Shown here: one piece after another, positions 5,891 through 15,600 of the stretch
How the letters are laid out: every line of letters begins with the position of its first letter
How positions within the stretch are numbered: position 1 is the first letter of the stretch
Source: Bacteriovoracaceae bacterium UBA2394
Lineage (GTDB): Bacteria; Bdellovibrionota; UBA2394
DNA: 19,214 bases
Direction of reading: 5' to 3'
Assembly: GCA_002343335.1 (NCBI GenBank)
Contig: DDSI01000128.1
Coordinates: 1 to 19,214, forward strand
Program-made: the position numbers and the translations under genes
The notes under the pieces: model-generated
What the model saw: the letters and a program-made list of their open reading frames with translations, nothing else
What the model was told of the DNA's origin: nothing
Databases searched by the model: none

Positions 5891-6937
5891 TCAATACGAC
5901 TTCGAATCAATCACAAAGCGGTAGCGGACTTGGCCCTTCACGGTGCGCTCATAGGCCTCATTGATCTGCGCAGCCTTGATCACTTCCACATCGCTCGTAA
6001 TTTTGTGCTTTCCGCAATGATCGAGCATCTCCTGCGTTTCACGAATACCCCCAATCAGAGAACCCATGATCTTTCGACGCTTCATCACAAGGCCGAACAC
6101 TCCAAGATCTAACGGCTTATCCGAAATTCCCACCATCACCAGCGTCCCTTGGCGCTTCAGCAATTCGAGCGCCTGATTCACGTCGTGTTTGGCAGCTACC
6201 GTGTCGATGATGAGATCGAAATGATTTTCCAACTTCGTCATCTCATCCTCATTCTTTGTGAGCGCGAAATGTTGTGCGCCTAACCGCTTCGCATCGTCTT
6301 TTTTCGAAGGCGATCCACTGAGCACCGTCACTTCTGCGCCAAAGGAGTTGGCCAACTTCACCGCCATGTGACCGAGGCCGCCTAGGCCAAGCACGCCGAT
6401 TTTTTGACCGCGAGATACGCCCACGAATTTCATGGGTGAGTAGGTGGTGATCCCCGCGCACAAAAGGGGAGCAGCGCCGGCAGGATCCAATCCGTCTGGA
6501 ATTTTTAAAACAAAATTTTGATCCACCACGATTTGCGTGGCATAGCCACCCTTCGTCGGCTTCTTCGTTTCCCGATAGAGTCCATTGTAGGTGGGCGTGA
6601 ATCCTTTCTCACAATATTGCTCTAAGCTTTCTTTGCAGGACCCGCAGGTTTGGCACGACTCCACCATGCAACCTACGCCAACGCGCTCTCCCACTTTGAA
6701 CTTCGTTACCCTGCTGCCAAGGCTCTTCACCTTGCCGACGATTTCATGACCCGGCACCATCGGAAATATCGAACCGCCCCATTCATCTCGCGCCTGATGG
6801 ATGTCGGAGTGGCAGATTCCACAAAACTCGACTTCTATTTGAATCTCGTTCTCGGCCGGGTCTTGGTATTCGAATTCGAAGGGAGTGAGTGGACTCGTGG
6901 CGCTTTTGGCGGCATAGCCTTTGGTTTTGATCGTCAT
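5891..6937 (-). CDS. Zinc-dependent alcohol dehydrogenase, YahK/CAD-type NADP(H) aldehyde reductase
   Basis: This is a complete 348-aa medium-chain dehydrogenase/reductase that interconverts alcohols and aldehydes; the YahK/cinnamyl-alcohol-dehydrogenase branch mostly reduces broad-range aldehydes with NADPH. Visible signatures are CGICHSD with catalytic zinc ligand C42, GHE with H64 and E65, and C160 in LLCAGITTYSP. A structural zinc lobe has C95, C98, C101 and C109 in the classical 2-2-7 spacing. The Rossmann motif GLGGLG lies at 184-189. The run YNGLYRETKKPTKGGYAT is characteristic of the YahK/CAD branch. The ATG at 6937 has AGGG about 8 bases upstream. It is transcribed away from the small exported-protein gene; their start codons are about 70 bases apart, so the promoters must share that short gap. 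Cytoplasmic; the natural substrate cannot be told. Confidence 0.95.
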   Translation of the reverse strand: MTIKTKGYAAKSATSPLTPFEFEYQDPAENEIQIEVEFCGICHSDIHQARDEWGGSIFPMVPGHEIVGKVKSLGSRVTKFKVGERVGVGCMVESCQTCGSCKESLEQYCEKGFTPTYNGLYRETKKPTKGGYATQIVVDQNFVLKIPDGLDPAGAAPLLCAGITTYSPMKFVGVSRGQKIGVLGLGGLGHMAVKLANSFGAEVTVLSGSPSKKDDAKRLGAQHFALTKNEDEMTKLENHFDLIIDTVAAKHDVNQALELLKRQGTLVMVGISDKPLDLGVFGLVMKRRKIMGSLIGGIRETQEMLDHCGKHKITSDVEVIKAAQINEAYERTVKGQVRYRFVIDSKSY

Positions 6938-7008
6938 TGAGGAACCCTACAAGAAACTTGATTCCTAAAGCGAGCCTGATAAACCCCTCCAAAGGTGGTG
7001 TGAGAGTC

Positions 7009-7557
7009 ATGAAAGCGGCTGTTTTTAGTCTTCTTTTAATTGTTGTCATGGGTGTGGGGGCAGAATGCCATGCTCAGCGGGTGCTGAATTTCCTTCACGG
7101 CAGAGTCGGTTCGACCTCCGTCATCATGACGGTCGGTGAAACCACAAGGGGAACCCCCGAAATTTATGGGCTCTTGATTACCTACACGCCTCCCACTTGG
7201 GCTCAGAGACTCTTCGGAAAAAAACCCGTTATTGTCACAGGTACGAATGTGAGCTTTGCGTATCGCGATCCCACATCTTTTGGAATTCAGTATATGTTAC
7301 TACCCGCTGAAGCTCCCATGCCTCGGTTTGATCCCCGTGAAATTTTGATCCTACCAAATGCCACTCGATTTCCCGGGATGGGAACGATCATCTATCGCCC
7401 AACCGAAGGGACGATCGAATTGCCGAGAGAGTTAAGCGTCGTTCGAAGTGGAATTCGTTTAAAGAGCGTAAGCGCGACAGTCGATCGCGACGACATTCCC
7501 ACACCTCATCATATTGAATGCGTTGCAAATGTGAATGCTCTCGCCTCTCGTCGATAG
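7009..7557 (+). CDS. Small exported protein of unknown function
   Basis: I do not recognise a family. From ATG 7009 the protein is 182 aa and begins with a textbook signal peptide: MKAA, a hydrophobic stretch FSLLLIVVMGVG, and a cleavage site CHA|Q at 20-22. The frame is open further upstream, but the extra 24 residues would put a charged segment in front of the signal peptide and overlap the divergent alcohol dehydrogenase start, so 7009 is preferred; AAAGGTGG lies 10 or more bases upstream. The mature protein has alternating hydrophobic stretches suggesting beta structure (for example PEIYGLLITYTP and GIQYMLLPAEAPMP) and a single cysteine near the C-terminus (HIECVANVN). C20 lies within the signal peptide and lacks a proper lipobox, so it is probably periplasmic or outer-membrane associated rather than a lipoprotein. 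ileS begins 41 bases downstream. Confidence 0.8.
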   Translation: MKAAVFSLLLIVVMGVGAECHAQRVLNFLHGRVGSTSVIMTVGETTRGTPEIYGLLITYTPPTWAQRLFGKKPVIVTGTNVSFAYRDPTSFGIQYMLLPAEAPMPRFDPREILILPNATRFPGMGTIIYRPTEGTIELPRELSVVRSGIRLKSVSATVDRDDIPTPHHIECVANVNALASRR

Positions 7558-7598
7558 TCCTCCTTGAGCATCCCTAGCGCGCTTGATAAAACATCTTC

Positions 7599-10500
7599 AT
7601 GGAAGCCGTTGAGCGGGAAGAGCAACCACTATCCTCAATTTCATTTCCGAAGACTGAAGAAGAAGTTCTCAAACGTTGGCGTACCCATAAGATTTTTGAA
7701 AAGAGCCTCGCGCAGTCGAAGAAGCCCTTTAGTTTTTATGACGGCCCTCCTTTTGCCAGTGGGCTTCCACACTACGGTCACCTGCTCGCTTCCACCTTAA
7801 AGGATGTCGTCCCGCGCTACTGGACGATGCGAGGATTTCATGTAGAGCGACGATGGGGGTGGGATTGTCACGGCCTTCCCATCGAACAAGAAATCGATAA
7901 AAAATTTCATTTCAAATCGGCCAAAGAAGTCGAAGCATTCGGCATCGCCAAATACAATGCCGAATGCCGAAGCATCGTGCTCCGTTTCACCGAGGAGTGG
8001 AAGCGCACGGTGGAACGGCTCGGACGCTGGGTGGATTTTGAAAATGATTACAAAACCATGGACCTCAAATTCATGGAGTCCGTTTGGTGGATCATGGGGG
8101 AGCTCTGGAAAAAGGGAATGATCTATCGCGGCTACAAGGTCATGCCATTTTCCACGCCGCTCGGCACACCTCTTTCGAACTTTGAAGCAGGATCGAATTA
8201 TCAAAATGTTCAAGACCCAGCGATCACGATTACTTTCCCATTGAAGTCTGATCCCACGATTGCATTTCTGGGTTGGACGACCACTCCTTGGACGCTCCCT
8301 TCCAATCTCGCACTCGCTGTCGGCGAAGAGATCGACTACGTGCAAATTTCAGTCAATGGCGGAAAGAAATTTATCTTAGCCGAAGCGCTCGTTCCGAATT
8401 TTTTCAAGAAAGATGAATTTGAAATTCAGAAAAAATATCTCGGACGTGATCTCGTCGGCACGGAATACACACCGTTGTTTCCATTTTACGCCGATGGAAA
8501 GAAGCCTCCCTACTTCACCGTTCTCACGAGTTCCCATGTCACCACCGAGTCAGGAACCGGCGTCGTGCACATGGCGCCAGCGCACGGGCAAGAGGACTTC
8601 GACGCCTGCAAGAAAGTGAAAATTGAACCGCTCTCCGCGGTGGACGCCTTCGGAGTTTTCGGCGCCGAGGTCGCGCCTTATGCCGGCATGTACGTCAAGG
8701 ACGCTGACAAAAAAATCATCACGGATTTGAAATCGGCCGGACGACTCTTCAAGCAAGATACACTTCAGCATGCCTATGCCTTTTGTCCGCGCACCGACAC
8801 GCCTCTAGTCTCTCGCGCGGTGGCGTCGTGGTTTGTGAAGGTGGAAGAAATTCGCGATCGTTTGGTCACAAACAATATAAAGCATACCCACTGGGTCCCC
8901 GAGCATCTGCGCGAAGGGCGATTTGGCAACTGGCTATCCAATGCTCGCGACTGGGCGATCTCTCGAAATCGCTATTGGGGAAACCCGCTGCCGTTTTGGG
9001 AAGCGTTTGAGGAACCTGAGGATCGGAGAGAGATTTTCTGCATTTCGAGCCTCAAAGAATTGGAGTCACTCACCGGGAAAAAATTTACGGATATTCATCG
9101 AGAATATTTGGATGACCTCATCATTGAAAAAAATGGGAAGAAATTCCGCCGCGTTCCAGAAGTTCTAGATTGCTGGTTTGAAAGTGGCTCGATGCCCTAC
9201 GCGCAAAACCACTATCCATTTGAAAATAAAGAGGCGTTTGAAAAATCGTTCCCTGCGCAATTTATCGCCGAAGGTTTGGATCAAACGCGCGGCTGGTTTT
9301 ACACACTCTCGGTTTTAGGCACGATTCTCTTCGACAAACCGCCCTTTCAAAATGTGATCGTGAACGGAATGATCCTTGCCGAAGACGGCAAGAAAATGAG
9401 TAAACGCCTAAAAAACTATCCCGATCCACACTATGTGATCGACACCTACGGCGCGGACGCGCTCCGCCTCTACATTATTGATTCACCCGCGATTCGCGCG
9501 GAGGAACTTCGATTTACGGAAGCTGGCGTGAAAGAAATTGTCCGCCGCGTGCTTTTGAAATGGTGGAATGCGTACACATTCTACGATTCCTACGCGAAGA
9601 TCGACGGCTTCCAACCAGTAGCGGCCGATAAAGTCAAAATGCCAGCGAATATTTTGGATCGATGGATTCTCTCTCGCTTGCAGTCGCTTCTCGTCTCCAT
9701 TGAGAAAGAAATGGAGCAGTATCACCTTTATAGCGTGGTTCCTGCGCTGCTCCTTTTCATTGAAGATCTCACCAATACTTATATTCGTCTGAATAGGCCG
9801 CGCTATTGGGAAGAAGGATTCTCTGATGATAAGCGCGATGCCTTCCAGACTTTGTACACCGTACTCACCTCCCTTACGAAGATGATGGCGCCGTTTACGC
9901 CCTTTCTAGCGGATCATCTCTACCTGCTTCTTACCAAGGAATCGCAAAAGGAATCGGTGCATTTAGAAGAGTATCCGCGTGGCAATGAAAAACTCATGCA
10001 GCCCGATTTGGAATTGGGCGTTGGACTTTTAGAAGAAGTGATCTTCCTTGCACGAAATTTGCGCGAGCAGGAAAAAATCAAAGTAAAGATTCCCCTAAAG
10101 GAATTGCACATTGTGCATCGAAATCCGAAGGTGCTCGAAACTTTGAGGCCTCTTGAGGCGTACCTCTATAGCGAACTCAATGTAAAAAAAATCACCTATC
10201 GCTCCGACGAGCAAACCTTCGTCAACCTGATGGCAAAGCCCAATGGCGCGACTCTGGGCCGAAAGGTGGGATCGAAGATGGGCGAACTTACAAAACTCAT
10301 CAATCAACTGAGCTTTGAACAAATTACACAGCTCGAAGCGGGCAAAACATTGAATCTCGCGGGCTTTGATATTGGAACAGAAGACGTTAAAATTCATCGC
10401 AACTCCGTGAAAGGACAAATTCCTTCCACCTCCTCCGCAAAAATCATCGTGGGGTTGGACACCAAAGTGGAAAGAGCTCAAGAGTTGGAAGGTTTGGCGC

Positions 10501-10751
10501 GGGAAGTCGTAAATCGAATTCAAAAGCTTCGAAAGGATTCCCGTTTAAATCTTGCCGATCGCATTCGCTTGAACATTTCGACCTCAGATTCCGATTTGAG
10601 TGAGGCCATTCAAACGTTTAAAATATACATTTCTGAGCAAACGCTTGCCACTTCGCTTCAAGCGGGAACTGCCCCTGTAAAATTCACACAGCGCCAAGCC
10701 TTCGAAATCGAAGGTAAGAATTTAGAAATTGGCTTAGAGCGCGAAGCGTAG
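7599..10751 (+). CDS. ileS: Isoleucyl-tRNA synthetase, type 2 (eukaryote-like)
   Basis: This 1050-aa class I synthetase attaches isoleucine to tRNA-Ile. The HIGH motif is HYGH (58-61, in GLPHYGHLLAS) and the KMSKS motif is KMSKR (599-603). The CP1 editing domain that hydrolyses Val-tRNA carries GWTTTPWTLPSNLALAV. The motif RDWAISRNRYWGNPLPFW precedes the second half of the Rossmann fold, and the anticodon-binding helical domain follows from about residue 680. Its length, the GLPHYGH context and the absence of a C-terminal Cys-rich zinc site place it in the IleRS2 group found in eukaryotes and many bacteria, a group known to tolerate mupirocin better than IleRS1. The first and third HIGH residues are in canonical order, not the swapped arrangement linked to extreme resistance. 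ATG 7599 lacks a clear Shine-Dalgarno sequence, but the N-terminus fits the family. Confidence 0.98.
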   Translation: MEAVEREEQPLSSISFPKTEEEVLKRWRTHKIFEKSLAQSKKPFSFYDGPPFASGLPHYGHLLASTLKDVVPRYWTMRGFHVERRWGWDCHGLPIEQEIDKKFHFKSAKEVEAFGIAKYNAECRSIVLRFTEEWKRTVERLGRWVDFENDYKTMDLKFMESVWWIMGELWKKGMIYRGYKVMPFSTPLGTPLSNFEAGSNYQNVQDPAITITFPLKSDPTIAFLGWTTTPWTLPSNLALAVGEEIDYVQISVNGGKKFILAEALVPNFFKKDEFEIQKKYLGRDLVGTEYTPLFPFYADGKKPPYFTVLTSSHVTTESGTGVVHMAPAHGQEDFDACKKVKIEPLSAVDAFGVFGAEVAPYAGMYVKDADKKIITDLKSAGRLFKQDTLQHAYAFCPRTDTPLVSRAVASWFVKVEEIRDRLVTNNIKHTHWVPEHLREGRFGNWLSNARDWAISRNRYWGNPLPFWEAFEEPEDRREIFCISSLKELESLTGKKFTDIHREYLDDLIIEKNGKKFRRVPEVLDCWFESGSMPYAQNHYPFENKEAFEKSFPAQFIAEGLDQTRGWFYTLSVLGTILFDKPPFQNVIVNGMILAEDGKKMSKRLKNYPDPHYVIDTYGADALRLYIIDSPAIRAEELRFTEAGVKEIVRRVLLKWWNAYTFYDSYAKIDGFQPVAADKVKMPANILDRWILSRLQSLLVSIEKEMEQYHLYSVVPALLLFIEDLTNTYIRLNRPRYWEEGFSDDKRDAFQTLYTVLTSLTKMMAPFTPFLADHLYLLLTKESQKESVHLEEYPRGNEKLMQPDLELGVGLLEEVIFLARNLREQEKIKVKIPLKELHIVHRNPKVLETLRPLEAYLYSELNVKKITYRSDEQTFVNLMAKPNGATLGRKVGSKMGELTKLINQLSFEQITQLEAGKTLNLAGFDIGTEDVKIHRNSVKGQIPSTSSAKIIVGLDTKVERAQELEGLAREVVNRIQKLRKDSRLNLADRIRLNISTSDSDLSEAIQTFKIYISEQTLATSLQAGTAPVKFTQRQAFEIEGKNLEIGLEREA

Positions 10752-10764
10752 AATCATTGAGTGA

Positions 10765-12489
10765 GTGTCCAGCAACTCACCAACCATATTACAGATCGTC
10801 CATGTCGATGAGACCGGGGATTCCTACCATCGCATGCGATGGCCCGCGGAAATTCTCTCAAGTCATCATCGACCTGGCTGGCGAATCGTGAATCTCTCTT
10901 ACAATTCTTCTCAACGTTATGAGTGGGCAATGGAAGCGGATCTCCTTGTGCTCATTCAATCCGGCGATGTCGAATTTCTACCTATCTTAGAAAAGCGCCG
11001 TGCGGCGGGACTCAAAACTCTCGTTGAATACAATGACAATTTTTATGAGCCCCAGCCCTGGAGTCCTTCCGCAGGAGCCTGGAACATTCCACAAATCCGG
11101 CAAACTTATGAACTCTTCATGCAACTCGCCGATGGTCTCATCGTCACCGGCCCTGGACTGGAGGAGCTATTCCAATCGAAATTTAAAACGCCAGTTCATA
11201 TTTTAGAAAATCATCATCCTTACGAACTCACCGACTTCGAAAGCGTCTGGAACCGGAAAGACTCAAAGAAAATTCATATCGGTTGGGCGGGCTCACTGGG
11301 TCATATCGCCGATTTGTTGTCTCTGCAGCCGCTCTTTCATCGTTGGCTCGACCAATTCCCAAATGTGCATCTCCATGCTATGGGAAATGAATCCATTCCT
11401 TCCCTCCTTCGTCTGCCAAATAGCCGATTCAGTTTTACTCCCTGGGGTGGGATGAAAGAGTATTTTGAATTTCTTGCCGGACTGCATCTGGGTATCGCGC
11501 CCCAACGAATGACGGCTTATAATCGATGCCGATCGGACATCAAGGCCATTGAATTTGCGTCGCAGGCTTGCTTACCCGTCGTGCAGGATTCCCTGCCCTA
11601 TACCAAATGGATCTCAAATACATCTCTGCCTAAATTTCAAACGCAAAAGGAACTAGATGAAATTGGGGATTCACTGGCGGGCAACCCCAACGAATTAAAA
11701 TCAAAAGCCAGAATAGGCTTTGAATATGTAAAATCTCAGCGCCTGCACTTCCATCGAGGTGAGCGCGCGGAGTTGTACGAAAAATATCTGCCGAAAAATC
11801 TTCGGAGCCCCTCCTGGAAGCTGTCGGAGGGTTTTCACTATGTCGTCGGAGACACAGGATCGACTCCATCGTCCCATGAGCAAACTCTCGCTCAGGCCCA
11901 AAAACTTTGGAATGAATCTAAACAACGAGAGGTCGCCCTCACCTTCATTCAAAGCGCCGCGAAGCAAAATCCCTGGTCCGCGGAAATCGCGGTTGCGCAT
12001 TGCAAGATGCTCATGGGCTTGCGACGCGGTGAGATAGGCGAGGTCCTCGAGAATGCGCAAAAGGCTTTTCCGTTGGACCTTCGATTTCCGCTGATGCGTT
12101 TACTTTTCGTGGCGGAAGCTTCCTCAGCACTTCGAGAGTGGGAGAAGTTTTGCATCCGCCTGGAAGAAAGCAATTGGGGCGCGAAAAAATATTTCCATCA
12201 AGAGATCGCTGCAACTCTTGCCCGTCACCTCAGGCAATTTCCCGAAATCGTGCAAATTGCAGAGCGATTGAATGGGATTTATGAGCGCCAAAGCCTCCCC
12301 ATTCTTTTCGAACTGGCTGAACATTCCGAAAGAACAGGCGATTTCGTTAAAAGCGAACAAATTTACGCCGCCATCACCGATGCCAAGCGCTCTTTCGATC
12401 TGAACCAAGGCTTCCTCACTTCGGTGTCCGAGGGTTATTTGGAGGCCTTTAAAGAGTGTCTTCAGGCCCGAGTTCAAGAGGGTTTCTAA
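10765..12489 (+). CDS. Glycosyltransferase-like protein (GT-B, GT4-type core) with helical-repeat C-terminal half
   Basis: This 574-aa protein is probably cytoplasmic; no signal peptide or membrane segment is seen. Residues 1-340 look like a GT-B glycosyltransferase. The N-terminal Rossmann half has ILQIVHVDETGDSYHRMRWP and an LLVLIQS strand. A linker follows, then a second half starting HIGWAGSLGHIADL. The nucleotide-sugar site is suggested by YNRCRSDIKAIEFASQACLP, matching the GT4-type K-x-x-E-x-x-x-x-x-x-P pattern. Residues about 370-570 are alternating amphipathic helices that resemble degenerate TPR repeats (for example QREVALTFIQSAAKQNPWSA). The start GTG at 10765 is 13 bases after the ileS stop with only a weak ribosome-binding site; no other glycan-synthesis genes are nearby, so the acceptor is unknown. 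The fold assignment is inference from motifs. Confidence 0.82.
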   Translation: MSSNSPTILQIVHVDETGDSYHRMRWPAEILSSHHRPGWRIVNLSYNSSQRYEWAMEADLLVLIQSGDVEFLPILEKRRAAGLKTLVEYNDNFYEPQPWSPSAGAWNIPQIRQTYELFMQLADGLIVTGPGLEELFQSKFKTPVHILENHHPYELTDFESVWNRKDSKKIHIGWAGSLGHIADLLSLQPLFHRWLDQFPNVHLHAMGNESIPSLLRLPNSRFSFTPWGGMKEYFEFLAGLHLGIAPQRMTAYNRCRSDIKAIEFASQACLPVVQDSLPYTKWISNTSLPKFQTQKELDEIGDSLAGNPNELKSKARIGFEYVKSQRLHFHRGERAELYEKYLPKNLRSPSWKLSEGFHYVVGDTGSTPSSHEQTLAQAQKLWNESKQREVALTFIQSAAKQNPWSAEIAVAHCKMLMGLRRGEIGEVLENAQKAFPLDLRFPLMRLLFVAEASSALREWEKFCIRLEESNWGAKKYFHQEIAATLARHLRQFPEIVQIAERLNGIYERQSLPILFELAEHSERTGDFVKSEQIYAAITDAKRSFDLNQGFLTSVSEGYLEAFKECLQARVQEGF

Positions 12490-12607
12490 ACTTGAAACTT
12501 TTTTCATAGCGACCCCGTAACGTGAGGCCATGGCCCACTTAAGCCTGCGATTTGACTCTCGAATGTGGTCCCGGTTTTGCATATACAACCTACGTGCGCG
12601 AACCGAC

Positions 12608-15600
12608 ATGATTTCAAAGCTGAAACAAATTTCTACGATGATGTTCATTGTCGGGGTGACGACTTCCCTTTCACTTGTCCACGCCCAAACCAAAACCAAG
12701 GCCGCGAAGAAAAAAGAGCTCATCGAAGAACTTAAAAACGGCAATATTCCCACTGTCATTCGAGAGGAGCTAATGCTCGTCGACGAGGACTCCGCCGCCT
12801 TCAAAGAATTTCATACTCTCATGACCGACCTCTATATACGGTTGGTCGGCAATGAATTTGCAGAAAAAAATCCAGTTCGTTTCGTTTTGACCGATGACTC
12901 TTCAATCAATGCATATCGAATGAGCTACACGAAACCTCCCGTGATCGGCTTCAATCGTGGGACTTTTCAAAAATTGGATACCTTAGATCAGCTGGCCTAC
13001 ATCCTCGGGCATGAAATCACTCACTTGGAGCTGGCCAACGAGCTTGGTGAAGGGAAGAACTCCAAAGGTGAAGAATTTGCGGCAGATTTACGTCCTCTTC
13101 TGTTAATGCAAAGAGCAGGCCTCGATCCCAAAGAAGCGCTGACCGCTCAAAAACTTTTGAAAGATATCACCACGCTGAATTTTGGAAATTATATCGATCC
13201 TCACGGCCTCCCCATTCATCGAATTTCTGCCGTAGAAAAAGGGTTGGCTTTCCTCGATAGCAAAGAAGGAGGTTTGCATCGTTCGCCTACAAAACTTCCG
13301 CAAGAATTCCGAAACGCGACCAAAGGATTGACCCATGTTTCCTATCTTGAGGAAAAAAAATCTGAAAAAAGTTTCGATGCCATGTCCGTTACCGAACAAT
13401 TAGATTTTCTGAAAAGCTATTTGGTCGATCTGGAGCCAGAGTTTCATAATCGCTATCGAGAATGGCATTCCATCTTAAACGACATTGCCTACGATCCAAA
13501 AAATATCGCTCATCGCACGGCCCTCGATGCCTTAGCCGACGCGGTTCTAGATGATCCGAAGTATTCCAATATATCGGCTAGCCCTTATGTAGAACTCGCT
13601 CTCATGGATGGCGGAAAGCATCGCGACCGTCCTAAACCGATTGGTCGCCTCCGTAAAATTCGAAATTTAATCAAAGCCTTCACCGAATCCTCTAGCCGTG
13701 AAGATGCCGAAAAAAATGCCATCGCCTTATTGGCGGCCTTACAAGCTGAGCCCTACGCTGGGCTTGAACAGTTCAATTGGTCCACTTTCAAAATACCCAA
13801 TTTAGATAAAGATCCTCAGGCTGAAGCTTCATGGAATCAATTCATCCCTTGGGCTAAAGCCGACTCCAGTAAAAATATTTTACGGGCTCTTTGGACTTTG
13901 GGAATCGAGGATCCACGATTATACCCTCTTATGGATTTGCCGCTAGCGACAGAGCTTTTCGAAGCATCGGCAAAAACTCTCGCCAATCACGGACGCTTCT
14001 TCGAAGCTGTCGAAGTCGAATATGACGGAACATTCAGTAAATTAAAACGCCGCGAAACCATTGAATCGCGTCGAGCCATTGTTCTCTCAGATTTGCAGAC
14101 ACGCGATTTCGATCGTCTCCTTCAAGAGGCCTTCGAAGGTAACGAAGAAGCCAAGAACGCACTGCGCACTCTTTTAAGAAAACAATTCTCACTCATAGAC
14201 GACCGCCTGCAAAGAATCGTCTATGAAGCGCATTACGAAAAGGATCCTGCGTTATTAGCCCGAATGAAGGAGCTTCAGGATATGCGCCCAGAACTCGTGG
14301 GTCTCGAGTACTTCGACAAAGATATGGATTTCTTTTTAAAATTGAACCAGGCCGCGCTCTCAATACCTCGATGGTCATTCGAAAAAGGCGACGCTACGGC
14401 CCAAACAAAATACTTCGCTCAACTTGAACATATTTTTAAAAACCAATCTGTTTGGATCGCCGCCATTCAAAAAATTATTGGGGAAAATAATAATCGATCT
14501 GCGGAACTAAAAAGCAAACTTGTCGACTATTTTAGGGAGAACGCGAGAATTTTAAGAACGGATGAACCCCTATTTAAATTCTTTATTGATATTCCTGACT
14601 CCTGGATGAACACCGAGGAGAAAATCGAAGCTTTGCGAGATAGCGAAACACTAATTGTTCAGCAGAACCGTTTCTCGCATTGGCCAGATTTGTCCATCAT
14701 CACAAAATTTCGAAATCTCTTAGGCTATACCGCGCCCCAAAGTTTCAAAGAATTGATGACCGCTATCGAAAAGCTAAAGACGAAGGAGCATAATGCCCTA
14801 ACCAATCAATTGAAATTCATTGAATTCTTTCTTTATTTTCAAAATCGGCCGTTGGGAAATGAGCCTTGGGAAAAAATCATCGGGGAGATCGACGTGGTCA
14901 CCGTCGAACAATATTTGAACGACGTTTTCTCACCCGCACTTCGAAACTTTCAAAAGAAGTTATACACTCACGTGAAGGGAAAGAGAAAATGGCCCACAGA
15001 TATCGGCGAAAAAATTAGAATTTGGAAATTGTACAGCTCCAACGATTTGTTCGATGCCAATAACATTCAGCGATTATCTGTTCTAAAAGAGATTTTGGCT
15101 CAGGTGGAAGAACAAAGTGATCTGGATCAGCGCATTTCAGTGATTGAAGAACTTCTCTTTGGAACGCAAATTGAAGACTTTAGTTTAAGAGATCGAGCGT
15201 ATGAAATTTGGGTTGCAGCGCAGGCTCAAAAACTTGGCATCGACGATCGCAGTCCCGCTTACGATAAAAAAATTAAATCACTCATCTCTACTATCCAACC
15301 TCGAAGTGATGCGATTACACGACTCGCTCTCTTCTCGAGACTGGCCGATCGAATTGAAGCCCAACGCGATGTGGCTTTCGAGCTGGAGAAGGGAATCGTT
15401 ATTCGGACGCGTGAGAAATTAGAATCCACTCACATAAATGGAATAATGACCGAAACCTTCCTGACGTTGGCAAAAAATGAACCTAAGTTTCGGACCGATT
15501 TGATTCATTTTCTAACTGAGCCCATTTCCGATGAGGCTCTGCGATCTCTTCGAATCACGATAAAGGAGTATTCCCATGCGATGGGTGGATACGAAAAGGA

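Noticed and set aside
6937..7008. Upstream start for the small exported protein, overlapping the alcohol dehydrogenase start
   Set aside because: The extra residues carry no hydrophobic character and would bury the signal peptide that begins at 7009.
12546..12586. TTGACT and TATACA as a promoter before the metallopeptidase gene
   Set aside because: The hexamers are individually good but about 24 bases apart, too far for a sigma70 promoter.
12530..12607. Upstream ATG start for the metallopeptidase
   Set aside because: It would place 26 extra residues with basic and aromatic character in front of a complete signal peptide; the GTGAGG upstream is only 2 bases from the ATG.
11701..12804. Long minus-strand frames opposite the glycosyltransferase and metallopeptidase genes
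   Set aside because: They are antisense shadows of well-supported genes, with no recognisable motifs or initiation signals.
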